DNA of 38,362 nt from Bacteroidia bacterium (GTDB lineage Bacteria > Bacteroidota > Bacteroidia > CAIKAF01): contig JACVCJ010000033.1 of assembly GCA_016742095.1 (NCBI GenBank), positions 1 to 38,362 on the forward strand. The letters are read 5' to 3'. Position numbers and translations under genes: made by a program. The notes beneath the pieces are model-generated. The model saw only the letters and a program-made list of their open reading frames with translations. It ran no database searches and had not been told where the DNA came from. Shown piece by piece: positions 1 through 7,769 of the stretch (its first letter is position 1; every line of letters starts with the position of its first letter).

Positions 1-3000
1 ATATCGTACTCCACGCCTACTTCCTCATTGGTCTGCACGCTGTTGGAGGCGATCACCGGGAAGGTATTCGTGATCCTTCCGCTTGCGTCTGTTTTGTAGT
101 AGTGTTCTGTATACGCAAAGGGCTCGGTGGCGCCTTCGGCATACTGACTTTCACGGAGCGATTTACCGTGCATATCGTTCAGTTCGATCGTATATCCCTG
201 GCTGGCCGTCATGTAGTTCCAGCTGTTGAAGGAAAGCAGGCTTACGATGGGATTCGATCTTTTGGGTACGGCATCGATGTGCGTGTGTTTTACCAGCACC
301 GGAAAGTCTTTGGCCGTGTAGAACTCATGCACCATTTTACCGGTGCTTTTGCTCGTTACCCCGGCATCGTATACAATATCCTTCACCTCTACCCTTGAAT
401 AACCCACGCTGGGCGAAGGGAAGAAACTTTCGCCGAAGGGTTCCTCCACGTAAAAGCGCTCTTCCATTACCAGTTTCAGTTTGGGTTCATCGTTGTATAC
501 CGGTATTTTGAAGGGATTTTCGTCCGCACCCATGGCCGGTTCGTACTGGGCCACGCCCGAAGAACGTCCGTCGGGCAGGGTATAACTGTATTCCTGACCG
601 TAGGTACGCGAGGCCTCGTTGGGTACCATCTGCGTCCAGCCGTCATTGATCTCTACTTTTTTCACGCGGTAGCCGCCTCCGTATTTACGGCCGTCCGGAT
701 CGAACAGGCGCACCCAGGAATGTTCCGTATCGATGGTACTGGCATAACCTTCCAGCATCATGCGGCGGTTCACACCGGTAAGCATTTCAAACAGGTTCTT
801 CATTACACTGGCAGAGGCCAGGGTCTTGATGATCTGCTCGGCCCCGCTGTCGTCGAACTGGGGCTGATTATAGGCATATTCCGGGGTATTCATCCGGGAG
901 AAGGACCAGCCGGCAAAGGCAAAGGGGCTGGAATTCGGGCCCGTGGGAGTAGGCTGTATGTTCTTGATCTTTATGTAGGCCGTAGTGGCGTCCGTCATGC
1001 CGTAATTCGCACTGCTGCCGTAGTCGATCTCGGCATAACCGGATACGTATTCGTACCTGGGATCATTGGGCTTGTTCACGTTCATCAGGAAGCGGAAATA
1101 CAGGTAGCGCAACGGTCCGTAGGTATTACCCGGCGACTTTTCTTCCTTCAGGTATTTTTTCATAAAATCGGCCGGGGAAAGCGTGGCGCCTGCATCCGGC
1201 ACTTTCAGGATAAGGTACTGGTTCACCTGGGTGCCCAGATTACTGAACACCTGGCTGCTTACCGCGCCTCCCGGCGAGGATGCAAAACCTTTTACAATGT
1301 ACATATTACAGGCGCGTCGGTCCTGAACATAGGCATAGTCGTCGCTCTCGTACGTAACGCTGATCTTTCCGCCGGAGGGCAGTTCGATCTGTTTCATAGA
1401 CCAGGCCGCGGCATTTTCGGCTTGTTTGGCGGCATGCTGCAGGGCATAGGGAAAATCGCCGTTACCCATACCGGCCGGGTTATCCGAAGGTTTTTTCAGT
1501 ATACCCCAACGGTCGGTATTGCCATGTACATACGAAAAGGGCTGACCACTTCCGTCGGTGGTGTTGTACGTAAATACATACGGACTGTATTCGCCGGCGT
1601 TGGAGTTTTCGTAGGTAAAGAACACGCGTTCCAGCGTGAGCTTTCCATTGTTGCCGTCCGTAGAGTTGGGCGTTCCCGGGCACAGGTTGTAATTATAGCG
1701 GAAGTTGATCTTTTTTACCGGAGGGGTATTGATGTCCCCTTCAATGGAAACGTGCGAAATGCTTCGGATCAGTTTTAGTCTTTTCGAGGTCTGGATATTG
1801 CCGTGTTCGTCCACACCGCAGGCATCCTGGCGGTCTTCCAGTTCAAAAAGGGCCTTATGGGTCTTGGATTCGATGGAATGGCAGTACCATACGTCTTTGG
1901 TGCCGAATACCACATTGGCCTTGTCGTCGGTGGGATTGGTGCGCAGTCCTTCCATATAGCCCGCTTTGTTGGGCGAGGACGTAGTGGGCGTACGCCAGCC
2001 GTAATCTTTTACGTCGGGCTGCAGGTAACCGTTGGCGTCGCGGCTTCCGTAGCTGAATTTTACGTAGGTGCCGAAATCGTCCTGCGTGGGGCCGTCGCCT
2101 TTCAGGTCGGAATAATCCGGGGAGAGAATTTCCGTCAGCATCCAGCTGTGTACATAGGCCGGGGTTTCGGTCTCCTGGAAGAAGTTGTCGATCCCTTTAT
2201 CGTTACCGGTGGAAGAAGCGGTGGAATTGTAATTTACGATCCCCTGTCCGTTCTCGGCCGAGCCGTTGGCAAAACCGGAGGACGGATTGGCACGCGTGCC
2301 GCCCACGGCAAAGGAACGTTCCACTTTGCGGGTGTTGTAGGCCGCCAGTCCGAACACATAACGCATACCTTCCGGGGTAACCACCACGATAAGTGAAATA
2401 TGATGCGCTTTGGCATGGGGCGAAAGATCTTTCACACGATGCGGGAAAGCATCTTTTACTTCGTTCGTTGTCAGAAAATATACGGCCGTATTACGGTTCT
2501 GACGTTTATCGCGCTGGTTTGACGAAATACCGGAAACCGAAGCGTTGGATTCGTTGGTAAAACTGTTCACGGCCTTTACCTTGGGCAGACCGAAATTGTG
2601 ATCGAGCTTATGGCGCAGTGCCTGCGTACCTTTTACCGTATTGCTGAGGAAGGCCGGGTCCTGCTCAGGGATCTTCTCCCCCGTCATACGCAGAAAATAG
2701 CCTTCTTTAATATCATTTTTGACGCTGCCGCGGAAAGGCAGCACGCCGATGGCCTGGTTATCGTCGCGCCAGGCGCCCGATGTAGACTGTACCACGTTCA
2801 GGCTGGCGTCTATACCTACATCTACGATCTGGCCCGCACCGATCTCTACGCCCAGTGAACCCGATGTACTGGGACTCATCTGTTTGTTATTGTATACATA
2901 GCCCACATCGTTGCGGAAGGCCCGGAAGGTGCCACCCAGACCCTGGGCCGAAATAGAGAACATATCGTAGGAATAGGAAGTAAGCGGCAGGTGTTTGTGG

Positions 3001-4127
3001 TGCTTGGAGAAATTGCCGTCTTTTTCACGGTTAAAGTCCAGCAGGGCATTGTCGTTGTTGTTGGCCTTTTCGGCATACATATAGCCGAAGGCCGGCGCCG
3101 GATAGGTGTTTGAAGTGAGTTTCTGTACGCTTCCGTAGCCCGAAATATCCGCCCCGAAATCGGAGTGAATGATACCCGCACCCAGTTTTACATGGCCGGA
3201 GAAGGAATAGGTCTCCATGGCATGTTCGATGGACGGGGTAAAGGTATAGGGCCCGATATCGATGCTGGAACTGTTGTTAATGCCGATCTTGCCTACTTTG
3301 TAGTCTTTTTTACGTTCCTCGGCTTTCTTTTTCACCTTGTGCGTAGGCTTCAGGGAAACGCCTCCCTTAAGGCCAATGTCGGTAAGCCCCTTGCGGGAGT
3401 TGATACTGGCTCCGAAACCGATGGAACCGCCACCTTCAGCCCCTTTTTTGCCTTTGTACAAACGGCGGCTGAAACTGATGTCCGGCGATATCTGCAGACC
3501 GTCTTTGCCGCTGCTCAGGTTCAGGCTGCCGGTCATGGGATAATCCGCACCGTTCGAAAGCCCGAGGCCCATATTGGTAGTGATGCTTACGCCTTCGTAA
3601 TTGTTGTATTCGATACCCAGTCCCACAGAAAGGGAGCCTTCCGGCTGTGAGCCCGAAGCCGGTTTTTTGATCTCTTTACCGAAAAGTTCAAAATCGAGCC
3701 CCACATTGATACCAAAGGTCTTATTGGGCTTCATATTGACACGTTCGATGACCACGTCGTTCTTAAAATCGTCGGGGAGTCCGCGCAGATCGCGGGTAAT
3801 GGCGCCTGTGTGCAGGTTCCAGCCCAGGCCCACCCAGCTGGCTTCCTGGTCCATCGATATACCCGACTGGTAGGCCAGGTTTAGCGGGTAACCGCCGACA
3901 TCCAGCAGGGGAATGCTATACGAAAAGTCTCCGCTGAACGGATCTACCATTTCAGACAGGCCCACGGGCTGAAAACTTTCCACTTCCGGCTGCGAGGGCC
4001 CGGAAGTGAGCGCCAGCAGGGGCAGCGGGTTCAATGACTGTAAGATCAGCTCCGTTACGCTCAGCAAGGCCAGACCTTTGGCCGCCCGACTTTCACGGAT
4101 TCTTTTCAAAAGAGGCGTTTTTTTCAT
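1..4127 (-). CDS. SpvB/RHS-like giant secreted protein, copy 1 (3' end cut by window edge)
   Basis: The frame is open from ATG 4127 to the left edge, giving 1375 codons with no stop, so the C-terminal part lies outside the window. The N-terminus (MKKTPLLKRIRESRAAKG, then a hydrophobic stretch) looks like an export signal or membrane anchor. Around residue 65 comes a DPFSGDFSYSIPLLD block and then GISMDQEASWVGLGWNLH, the signature that opens Bacteroidota SpvB/RHS-like proteins. It aligns without large gaps to the protein at 30794-37420, at very roughly two thirds identity by eye, rising near the block ending EEVGVEYD at the edge. The secreted accessory gene lies 67 bp upstream on the same strand. 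By analogy with the right-hand copy, an RHS gene may follow beyond the edge. The family resemblance is seen in the sequence; a role as toxin carrier or surface structure is inferred. Confidence 0.85.
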   Translation of the reverse strand, partial: MKKTPLLKRIRESRAAKGLALLSVTELILQSLNPLPLLALTSGPSQPEVESFQPVGLSEMVDPFSGDFSYSIPLLDVGGYPLNLAYQSGISMDQEASWVGLGWNLHTGAITRDLRGLPDDFKNDVVIERVNMKPNKTFGINVGLDFELFGKEIKKPASGSQPEGSLSVGLGIEYNNYEGVSITTNMGLGLSNGADYPMTGSLNLSSGKDGLQISPDISFSRRLYKGKKGAEGGGSIGFGASINSRKGLTDIGLKGGVSLKPTHKVKKKAEERKKDYKVGKIGINNSSSIDIGPYTFTPSIEHAMETYSFSGHVKLGAGIIHSDFGADISGYGSVQKLTSNTYPAPAFGYMYAEKANNNDNALLDFNREKDGNFSKHHKHLPLTSYSYDMFSISAQGLGGTFRAFRNDVGYVYNNKQMSPSTSGSLGVEIGAGQIVDVGIDASLNVVQSTSGAWRDDNQAIGVLPFRGSVKNDIKEGYFLRMTGEKIPEQDPAFLSNTVKGTQALRHKLDHNFGLPKVKAVNSFTNESNASVSGISSNQRDKRQNRNTAVYFLTTNEVKDAFPHRVKDLSPHAKAHHISLIVVVTPEGMRYVFGLAAYNTRKVERSFAVGGTRANPSSGFANGSAENGQGIVNYNSTASSTGNDKGIDNFFQETETPAYVHSWMLTEILSPDYSDLKGDGPTQDDFGTYVKFSYGSRDANGYLQPDVKDYGWRTPTTSSPNKAGYMEGLRTNPTDDKANVVFGTKDVWYCHSIESKTHKALFELEDRQDACGVDEHGNIQTSKRLKLIRSISHVSIEGDINTPPVKKINFRYNYNLCPGTPNSTDGNNGKLTLERVFFTYENSNAGEYSPYVFTYNTTDGSGQPFSYVHGNTDRWGILKKPSDNPAGMGNGDFPYALQHAAKQAENAAAWSMKQIELPSGGKISVTYESDDYAYVQDRRACNMYIVKGFASSPGGAVSSQVFSNLGTQVNQYLILKVPDAGATLSPADFMKKYLKEEKSPGNTYGPLRYLYFRFLMNVNKPNDPRYEYVSGYAEIDYGSSANYGMTDATTAYIKIKNIQPTPTGPNSSPFAFAGWSFSRMNTPEYAYNQPQFDDSGAEQIIKTLASASVMKNLFEMLTGVNRRMMLEGYASTIDTEHSWVRLFDPDGRKYGGGYRVKKVEINDGWTQMVPNEASRTYGQEYSYTLPDGRSSGVAQYEPAMGADENPFKIPVYNDEPKLKLVMEERFYVEEPFGESFFPSPSVGYSRVEVKDIVYDAGVTSKSTGKMVHEFYTAKDFPVLVKHTHIDAVPKRSNPIVSLLSFNSWNYMTASQGYTIELNDMHGKSLRESQYAEGATEPFAYTEHYYKTDASGRITNTFPVIASNSVQTNEEVGVEYD

Positions 4128-4194
4128 CGGTTTCCGGATTACGGTATCGTGTTTTTTGAAAATAGATTATAGAAAACAGCGTATAGTAAAAGGC

Positions 4195-5115
4195 TTAGCG
4201 GCAGTCGATACGGCCGCTGAGTTGTATACGCAGGTAATAGGTAAAGCGGCTCTCCGTCGGGAACTCCAGGATGTAATAGCCTTCCTTCAGGTTCAGCTTG
4301 CTGTCCGAACACAGGTCTATCTGGTATTTGTTCATGCCGATCTTCCTGGGGGCATCAAAATTATCCTGGTTGGCAAGTTCTTTACCTTCGGTATTCTTGA
4401 GGCGGAAGTACAGTTTCTCTTCCTTCGGAACGTATTTCTCCGGGAAGGCCACGGGAATGATATTGCCCTTTACCAGTTCAAATTGCGACTGTGGATGTTC
4501 GGTGAGCTTGTAGTAAAAACCGGGGGATTGTGTTTGCTGCTGTTGCGGAAAACAATAACAGAACTCCCACACTTCGCTGTATCCTAAAGAGATACTTCCC
4601 GAGCTGGCTTCCACCTGCCAGGCATAGCGCTTCCCTTCTTCCAGCGGCTGGGCTGTGTTCGGGTAGATCTGCAAAGGCATGGGAATATTATTCTCGGTGT
4701 ATTTGGGCTGATTGGCCGTAATGGCCTGTTGTTTACTCTGACCGTTGAAGATCTCGGCAACACGTAATCTGTACGTTACACTACCGGAAAGATACGTACT
4801 GAAAGCCGGGGTCCAGGTGAGTACAGGTGTCGGGGTCTGGATACTGTCGCCATCGGCCGGGGAAAGCAGCATCGGAGGCCACATGGCATCTACGGTAAGC
4901 TGACTGCTGTAATCTGCCAGTTCGGTAAACTCCCCGTCACTCGGTCGGCCGTAGAGCGTAAACTGCACATTGTAGATCCCCGGGGGAAAGATACCGCCCG
5001 AGCTGATCACCTGCTGCAGTACACCGGCATGGTAATAATTGATGGTGAAGGGCTGCACCGTATACAGGTTCCCGATATTAATAACGGTTACGGTCTGACT
5101 CAAATCCAGGTTGGC
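4195..5115 (-). repeat. long direct repeat, left copy (accessory gene)
   Basis: This segment matches 37464-38362 at the nucleotide level with only scattered substitutions; by eye it is well above 90% identical, including long identical runs. Both copies are in the same direction and about 33 kb apart. Similarity continues at lower level into the giant genes (1-4127 versus the matching part of 30794-37420). Such a repeat could recombine to delete or amplify the island between. Confidence 0.8.
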
Positions 5116-5343
5116 ACTGTTCGTTTTAGATAACAGCTGGCTTTGGCTGTCATAGATACGTAAAGCGATATAGAACTTGGAATAGTTGTCCTGTGTATGA
5201 GTGCGCGTAACCGTGAGGTTCCACAGGTCGTCATGGGTAAATTGAGGCGGCGGCGATACGGCCGTCAGAAGATATTGCGCATAGGCACCCGGCAGGCACA
5301 GCAGCCCGAGTACTATACAGAAAACGCCGGCTAGTTTTTTCAT
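4195..5343 (-). CDS. secreted accessory protein of the RHS module, copy 1
   Basis: 382 residues. A clear signal peptide (MKKLAGVFCIVLGLLCLPG, cleavage probably after AYA before Q) predicts export. The mature part is rich in beta-strand-like sequence. Two stretches, one starting at PPMLLSPADGDSIQTPTPVL and one around GKRYAWQVEAS, look like fibronectin/Ig-like strands of the kind used in extracellular binding modules. Two cysteines sit in EFCYCFP, one in DLCSDSK and one at the C-terminus (DCR). I do not recognise a named family. It lies 67 bp upstream of the giant gene. A near-identical copy (about 96% over the shared 287 residues, counted by eye) lies in the same relative position at 37464 to the right edge. 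The conserved pairing suggests a dedicated partner of the giant protein, perhaps a chaperone, anchor or adaptor. Function is unknown. Confidence 0.85.
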   Translation of the reverse strand: MKKLAGVFCIVLGLLCLPGAYAQYLLTAVSPPPQFTHDDLWNLTVTRTHTQDNYSKFYIALRIYDSQSQLLSKTNSANLDLSQTVTVINIGNLYTVQPFTINYYHAGVLQQVISSGGIFPPGIYNVQFTLYGRPSDGEFTELADYSSQLTVDAMWPPMLLSPADGDSIQTPTPVLTWTPAFSTYLSGSVTYRLRVAEIFNGQSKQQAITANQPKYTENNIPMPLQIYPNTAQPLEEGKRYAWQVEASSGSISLGYSEVWEFCYCFPQQQQTQSPGFYYKLTEHPQSQFELVKGNIIPVAFPEKYVPKEEKLYFRLKNTEGKELANQDNFDAPRKIGMNKYQIDLCSDSKLNLKEGYYILEFPTESRFTYYLRIQLSGRIDCR

Positions 5344-5595
5344 AGGTTCGGTTTCAGCGGTTTATGTAATTAAAAGCGCATGCGCTGCAAACAGCAAAAC
5401 AACCGCAGGAAAGGGCAAAACAGACCCAGGTAAGAATGGTCTGTTATTGTAAACGGGTGTTCATCATCTACAGGGCGTGCAGAAAATTTGCATCTGCAAT
5501 TTGAGAAAGAAGATTGACAAAATCAAGAACTTTTATATTTACACCTTTGTCATAAAAATAAATATCACACTGATATAAAGAAAATTACAAGAAAA

Positions 5596-5632
5596 TTTTC
5601 GCTAACTAAATATCTCTTTCCGTTAGCGGAAA
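5596..5632. promoter_or_regulatory. imperfect inverted repeat upstream of accessory gene
   Basis: The arms TTTTCGCTAAC and GTTAGCGGAAA pair over 11 bp with one G-T mismatch around a 15-nt spacer. It lies about 250 bp upstream of the accessory gene start. It could be an operator or an RNA hairpin; nothing here decides which. Confidence 0.3.
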
Positions 5633-5668
5633 CAAAGTCTTCCTTATACCCTTACGGCGTTAACACCC

Positions 5669-5678
5669 TCAAAAACCA
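5669..5678 (-). promoter_or_regulatory. TGGTTTTTGA site (stress-motif copy)
   Basis: This 10-mer occurs on the minus strand here and at three other intergenic sites (6340-6349, 16600-16609, 19946-19955). This copy lacks the GG-T-A/C-T preceding bases of the other three (it has GAGTTGG). It is 326 bp from the next downstream start, so it is the weakest member. Confidence 0.25.
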
Positions 5679-5691
5679 ACTCAAATACCTC

Positions 5692-5728
5692 GAAAAATAT
5701 TTTTCACCGGCGCAACTATTTTGTGCGC
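5692..5728 (-). terminator. possible terminator of the FMN reductase gene
   Basis: On the minus strand a 5-bp stem (GCGCA/TGCGC, 5710-5714 with 5724-5728) straddles the reductase stop codon. It is followed by an AT-rich stretch that includes the palindrome GAAAAATATTTTTC. The stem is short and there is no clean U-run, so this is tentative. Confidence 0.3.
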
Positions 5729-6282
5729 AGTGGTTGCAGTACCCCGCTCCATTTATTCAGTTCCCGCAGCATAGCAGCGGCGGCCTTCTCAGCTACCTCA
5801 TTGGGCACAAATCCCTTATCCTCGCTGATGAACTGGGTGAACATGGGCAGGTTCACGGCTTCGGGCAATACCACCACCCGCAATCCCGAAAGTATGATCT
5901 TGAGTCCGTTCGCAGCGCGGGTACCGGCTGAAACGCCGCCATAACTCAGTATCCCGGCGGGTTTATTGCCCCACTCCTTCACCAGGTAGTCGATGGCATT
6001 TTTAAGCGGCGCCGGGTATGCGTGGTTGTATTCAGCTGTTACGAAAATGAATGCATCGGCTTCGGCGATCTTTGCACTCCAGTTTTTGGTATAGTCAAAC
6101 CGGTATTTCTGCAGGCTCGGGTGCTCGGGCTCATTCATCATGGGCAGGTTTATCTCGCCCAGGTCCAGCAGTTCCACTTCAAATTGTCCGGTCTTTTCCG
6201 CCTCGGCGGCGATCCATTTCGCCATCAGGGGGCCTTTACGGCCTATGCGCACCGTAGAGCTGATCACTTTTAACTTATACAT
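5716..6282 (-). CDS. NADPH-dependent FMN reductase family protein (ChrR/YieF-like)
   Basis: 188 residues, the usual length for the flavodoxin-like NADPH-dependent FMN reductase family. These are soluble cytoplasmic enzymes that reduce FMN, quinones or chromate with two electrons and limit redox cycling. Visible landmarks are the N-terminal phosphate-binding loop (ISSTVRIGRKGPLMAKWI), the FMN contact AEYNHAYPAPLKNAIDYL at about residues 83-100, and the following GILSYGGVSAGTRA. The family normally has SxR-x-GS(N) in the loop; here it reads STVRIGRKG. The gene is divergent from the dehydrogenase at 6430, with 147 bp between the starts. Two overlapping, oppositely oriented TTTTTG-type motifs fill the middle of that spacer. 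The exact substrate cannot be read from the sequence. Confidence 0.88.
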   Translation of the reverse strand: MYKLKVISSTVRIGRKGPLMAKWIAAEAEKTGQFEVELLDLGEINLPMMNEPEHPSLQKYRFDYTKNWSAKIAEADAFIFVTAEYNHAYPAPLKNAIDYLVKEWGNKPAGILSYGGVSAGTRAANGLKIILSGLRVVVLPEAVNLPMFTQFISEDKGFVPNEVAEKAAAAMLRELNKWSGVLQPLRTK

Positions 6283-6339
6283 ATACTGTTCGTTTATAAT
6301 CCTGTTCCAAGTAACTTAATTTCGCCGATATACACAACT

Positions 6340-6370
6340 TCAAAAACCATACCCGGCGGAATAGTTTTTG
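6340..6370. promoter_or_regulatory. back-to-back stress-type promoter motifs between the two reductases
   Basis: The minus strand reads CGGGTATGGTTTTTGA (6340-6355), facing the FMN reductase. The plus strand reads GCGGAATAGTTTTTG (6356-6370), facing the SDR. The minus copy shares 14 contiguous bases with the site upstream of ku. On the plus strand a CGGTAAC lies about 16-20 bp past the GGAAT, a spacing like the GGAAC-type -35 and -10 of ECF sigma promoters. That reading is inference. Confidence 0.45.
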
Positions 6371-6429
6371 TACCTGTTTCGGTAACCCGCTGTCAGGTTC
6401 ACAATTATTCACTTTAAAACGATCTGATC

Positions 6430-7293
6430 ATGCAAAAGTCATCTCCCAGCAAAAAGCTGCGCCCCGCCCAGGAACAACCGCGGCCGGGCAGTGAAGAAAA
6501 AATGGTACCGCAGCCGGTTTACGATAATGCGGAACCGGGAAGCGGCAAACTCAACGGAAAAGTGGCCCTCATTACCGGCGGCGACAGCGGTATAGGCCGG
6601 GCCGTAGCCGTACTTTTTGCCAAAGAAGGAGCCGATGTGGCCATCAGCTACCTGAGCGAACAGCAGGACGCCGAAATTACCCGCGATGCCGTGGAAGAAT
6701 ATGGCCGCCGCTGCCTGCTGCTGCCCGGGAACATTTCCGAACCCAGATACTGCCGCAGCATTGTGGAAAAAACGGTAAAGGAATACGGCCGGCTCGATAT
6801 CCTGGTGAACAACGCCGGCATGCACTATGAACGCGATCGCCTGGAAGACATCAGCGACGAACAGATGATCGAGACCTTTGAAGTAAATATCTATTCCATG
6901 TTCCGCGTTACCCGCGCCGCCCTGGAACATATGCAGAAAGGCGGCAGCATCGTCAATACCACTTCGGTTACGGCTTACCGCGGCAGCGGCGGACTTATCG
7001 ATTATTCGGCCACCAAGGGAGCCATCGTTTCGTTTACGCGCAGTCTCTCCGCCAACCTGGCCCCCCGCGGCATACGCGTAAATGCCGTAGCTCCCGGCCC
7101 CATCTGGACACCCCTGATCCCGGCCAGTTTCGATGAGAAAAAAATAACCACACACGGCAGCGATACGCCGCTGAAGCGCGCCGGAGAGCCCGTGGAAGTG
7201 GCGCCCTGTTACCTGTTCCTGGCGTCGGACGATGCCTCTTACATGAGCGGCCAGGTACTGCATCCTAACGGTGGTGAAATTGTGAACGGATAA
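6430..7293 (+). CDS. short-chain dehydrogenase/reductase (YghA/GSP39-like)
   Basis: 287 residues, typical of the extended-N-terminus SDR subgroup that includes E. coli YghA and Bacillus general stress protein 39. The first 40 residues are a Pro/Glu-rich lead (PQPVYDNAEPGSGKLNGKVA). The Rossmann fold follows: TGGDSGIGRAVA (cofactor loop, about 49-60), DILVNNAG in the centre, and the catalytic tyrosine and lysine in YSATKGA (Y192, K196). The C-terminal SGQVLHPNGGEIVNG is also characteristic. It is an NAD(P)-dependent oxidoreductase of the cytoplasm whose substrate cannot be assigned. Family members are often part of general stress regulons, which fits the neighbours and the shared upstream motif. 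The gene ends 1 bp before the A-tract of the convergent terminator. Confidence 0.92.
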   Translation: MQKSSPSKKLRPAQEQPRPGSEEKMVPQPVYDNAEPGSGKLNGKVALITGGDSGIGRAVAVLFAKEGADVAISYLSEQQDAEITRDAVEEYGRRCLLLPGNISEPRYCRSIVEKTVKEYGRLDILVNNAGMHYERDRLEDISDEQMIETFEVNIYSMFRVTRAALEHMQKGGSIVNTTSVTAYRGSGGLIDYSATKGAIVSFTRSLSANLAPRGIRVNAVAPGPIWTPLIPASFDEKKITTHGSDTPLKRAGEPVEVAPCYLFLASDDASYMSGQVLHPNGGEIVNG

Positions 7294-7319
7294 AAAAAGA
7301 GCAGCGTTAAGGCTGCTCT
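7292..7319 (-). terminator. intrinsic terminator for the minus-strand small basic gene
   Basis: A perfect 8-bp stem (AGAGCAGC, 7298-7305; GCTGCTCT, 7312-7319) with a 6-nt loop, followed on the minus strand by seven Ts (7292-7298). The stop codon of the small basic gene (7307-7309) lies in the loop, so the stem includes its last codons. It also separates that gene from the convergent SDR, where the plus-strand U-run is poor. Confidence 0.75.
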
Positions 7320-7627
7320 CTGTTACTGTTCTTGCGGGCTTCGCCCGGGGTTTTGCGCTTCCCTTTTTTCTTACTGCTGTCGTCGACCCGATAGGGTGAA
7401 ACCCGGTTCGGCTGCCCCACTATGGCCGGTGATTCTGAGTCCCAGCGCGCCTCCGCTTCTTTTTGAGTTTCTTTGGGACTGGTTCCCGGCGCAAGAGGCG
7501 TTATCCGGCGGCTGCGCTCGTTTTTCTGGCCCATATCCGGGGTCTTTTTGCTCTTGTTGGGCAATACTTCCACAAGTTTTGCCTCTTTTCTTTTCTTCTC
7601 GTTGTCTTTGTTCCTTTTCTTTTCCAT
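7307..7627 (-). CDS. small basic protein with NERSRRI/RWD/GQPNR motif, copy A
   Basis: 106 residues, highly charged and lysine/arginine-rich, with no signal peptide or membrane segment. I do not recognise a named family. Its middle shares a conserved block with the 78-residue protein at 21210-21446: NERSRRI, then a proline-rich link, then an AE-x-RWD-x-ESPA-xx-GQPNR motif. Outside that block both ends are lysine-rich and diverged. AGGA five bases before ATG 7627 supports the start. It is likely a low-complexity or disordered protein, possibly nucleic-acid binding by charge (inference). A strong terminator overlaps its stop codon. The paired occurrence in one stress-gene neighbourhood argues that it is a real gene. 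Confidence 0.65.
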   Translation of the reverse strand: MEKKRNKDNEKKRKEAKLVEVLPNKSKKTPDMGQKNERSRRITPLAPGTSPKETQKEAEARWDSESPAIVGQPNRVSPYRVDDSSKKKGKRKTPGEARKNSNREQP

Positions 7628-7727
7628 AATTCCTGAATTTTTATAGTTCGTTCTATACGTATATAGTTCAAATTAAGGGCCAGAACCTGCTTTTTTTTCT
7701 TTTTCCCTGACCTGCCTGTGCATAATA

Positions 7728-7760
7728 CGGGAACCATTTTTGTTCTGTAACAGGATAAAG
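7728..7760 (+). promoter_or_regulatory. candidate stress-type promoter of the FAD/Rieske gene
   Basis: CGGGAACCATTTTTG (7728-7742), then CAGGATAAAG after a further 12-14 bp. The GGAAC and GGATAA elements are spaced like an ECF-type -35/-10 pair and resemble the arrangement upstream of the SDR and DUF4142 genes. The start codon at 7770 follows closely, leaving a short leader. Confidence 0.4.
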
Positions 7761-7769
7761 GATAGTACT

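Larger units (their letters stand above)
5344..5715. other. intergenic region upstream of accessory gene copy 1
   Basis: 372 bp without a supported gene, AT-rich in its middle. It should carry the promoter of the minus-strand accessory/giant gene pair. It holds an imperfect 11-bp inverted repeat (5596-5632), a TGGTTTTTGA site on the minus strand (5669-5678), a perfect AT-rich palindrome (5692-5705) and a possible terminator of the reductase gene. No convincing Bacteroidota -33/-7 pair (TTTG, TAnnTTTG) was found upstream of 5343. Confidence 0.5.

Noticed and set aside
7740-7769. TTG start of the FAD/Rieske gene
   Set aside because: It overlaps the putative promoter motif, and ATG 7770 has a purine-rich AAAGGA upstream.
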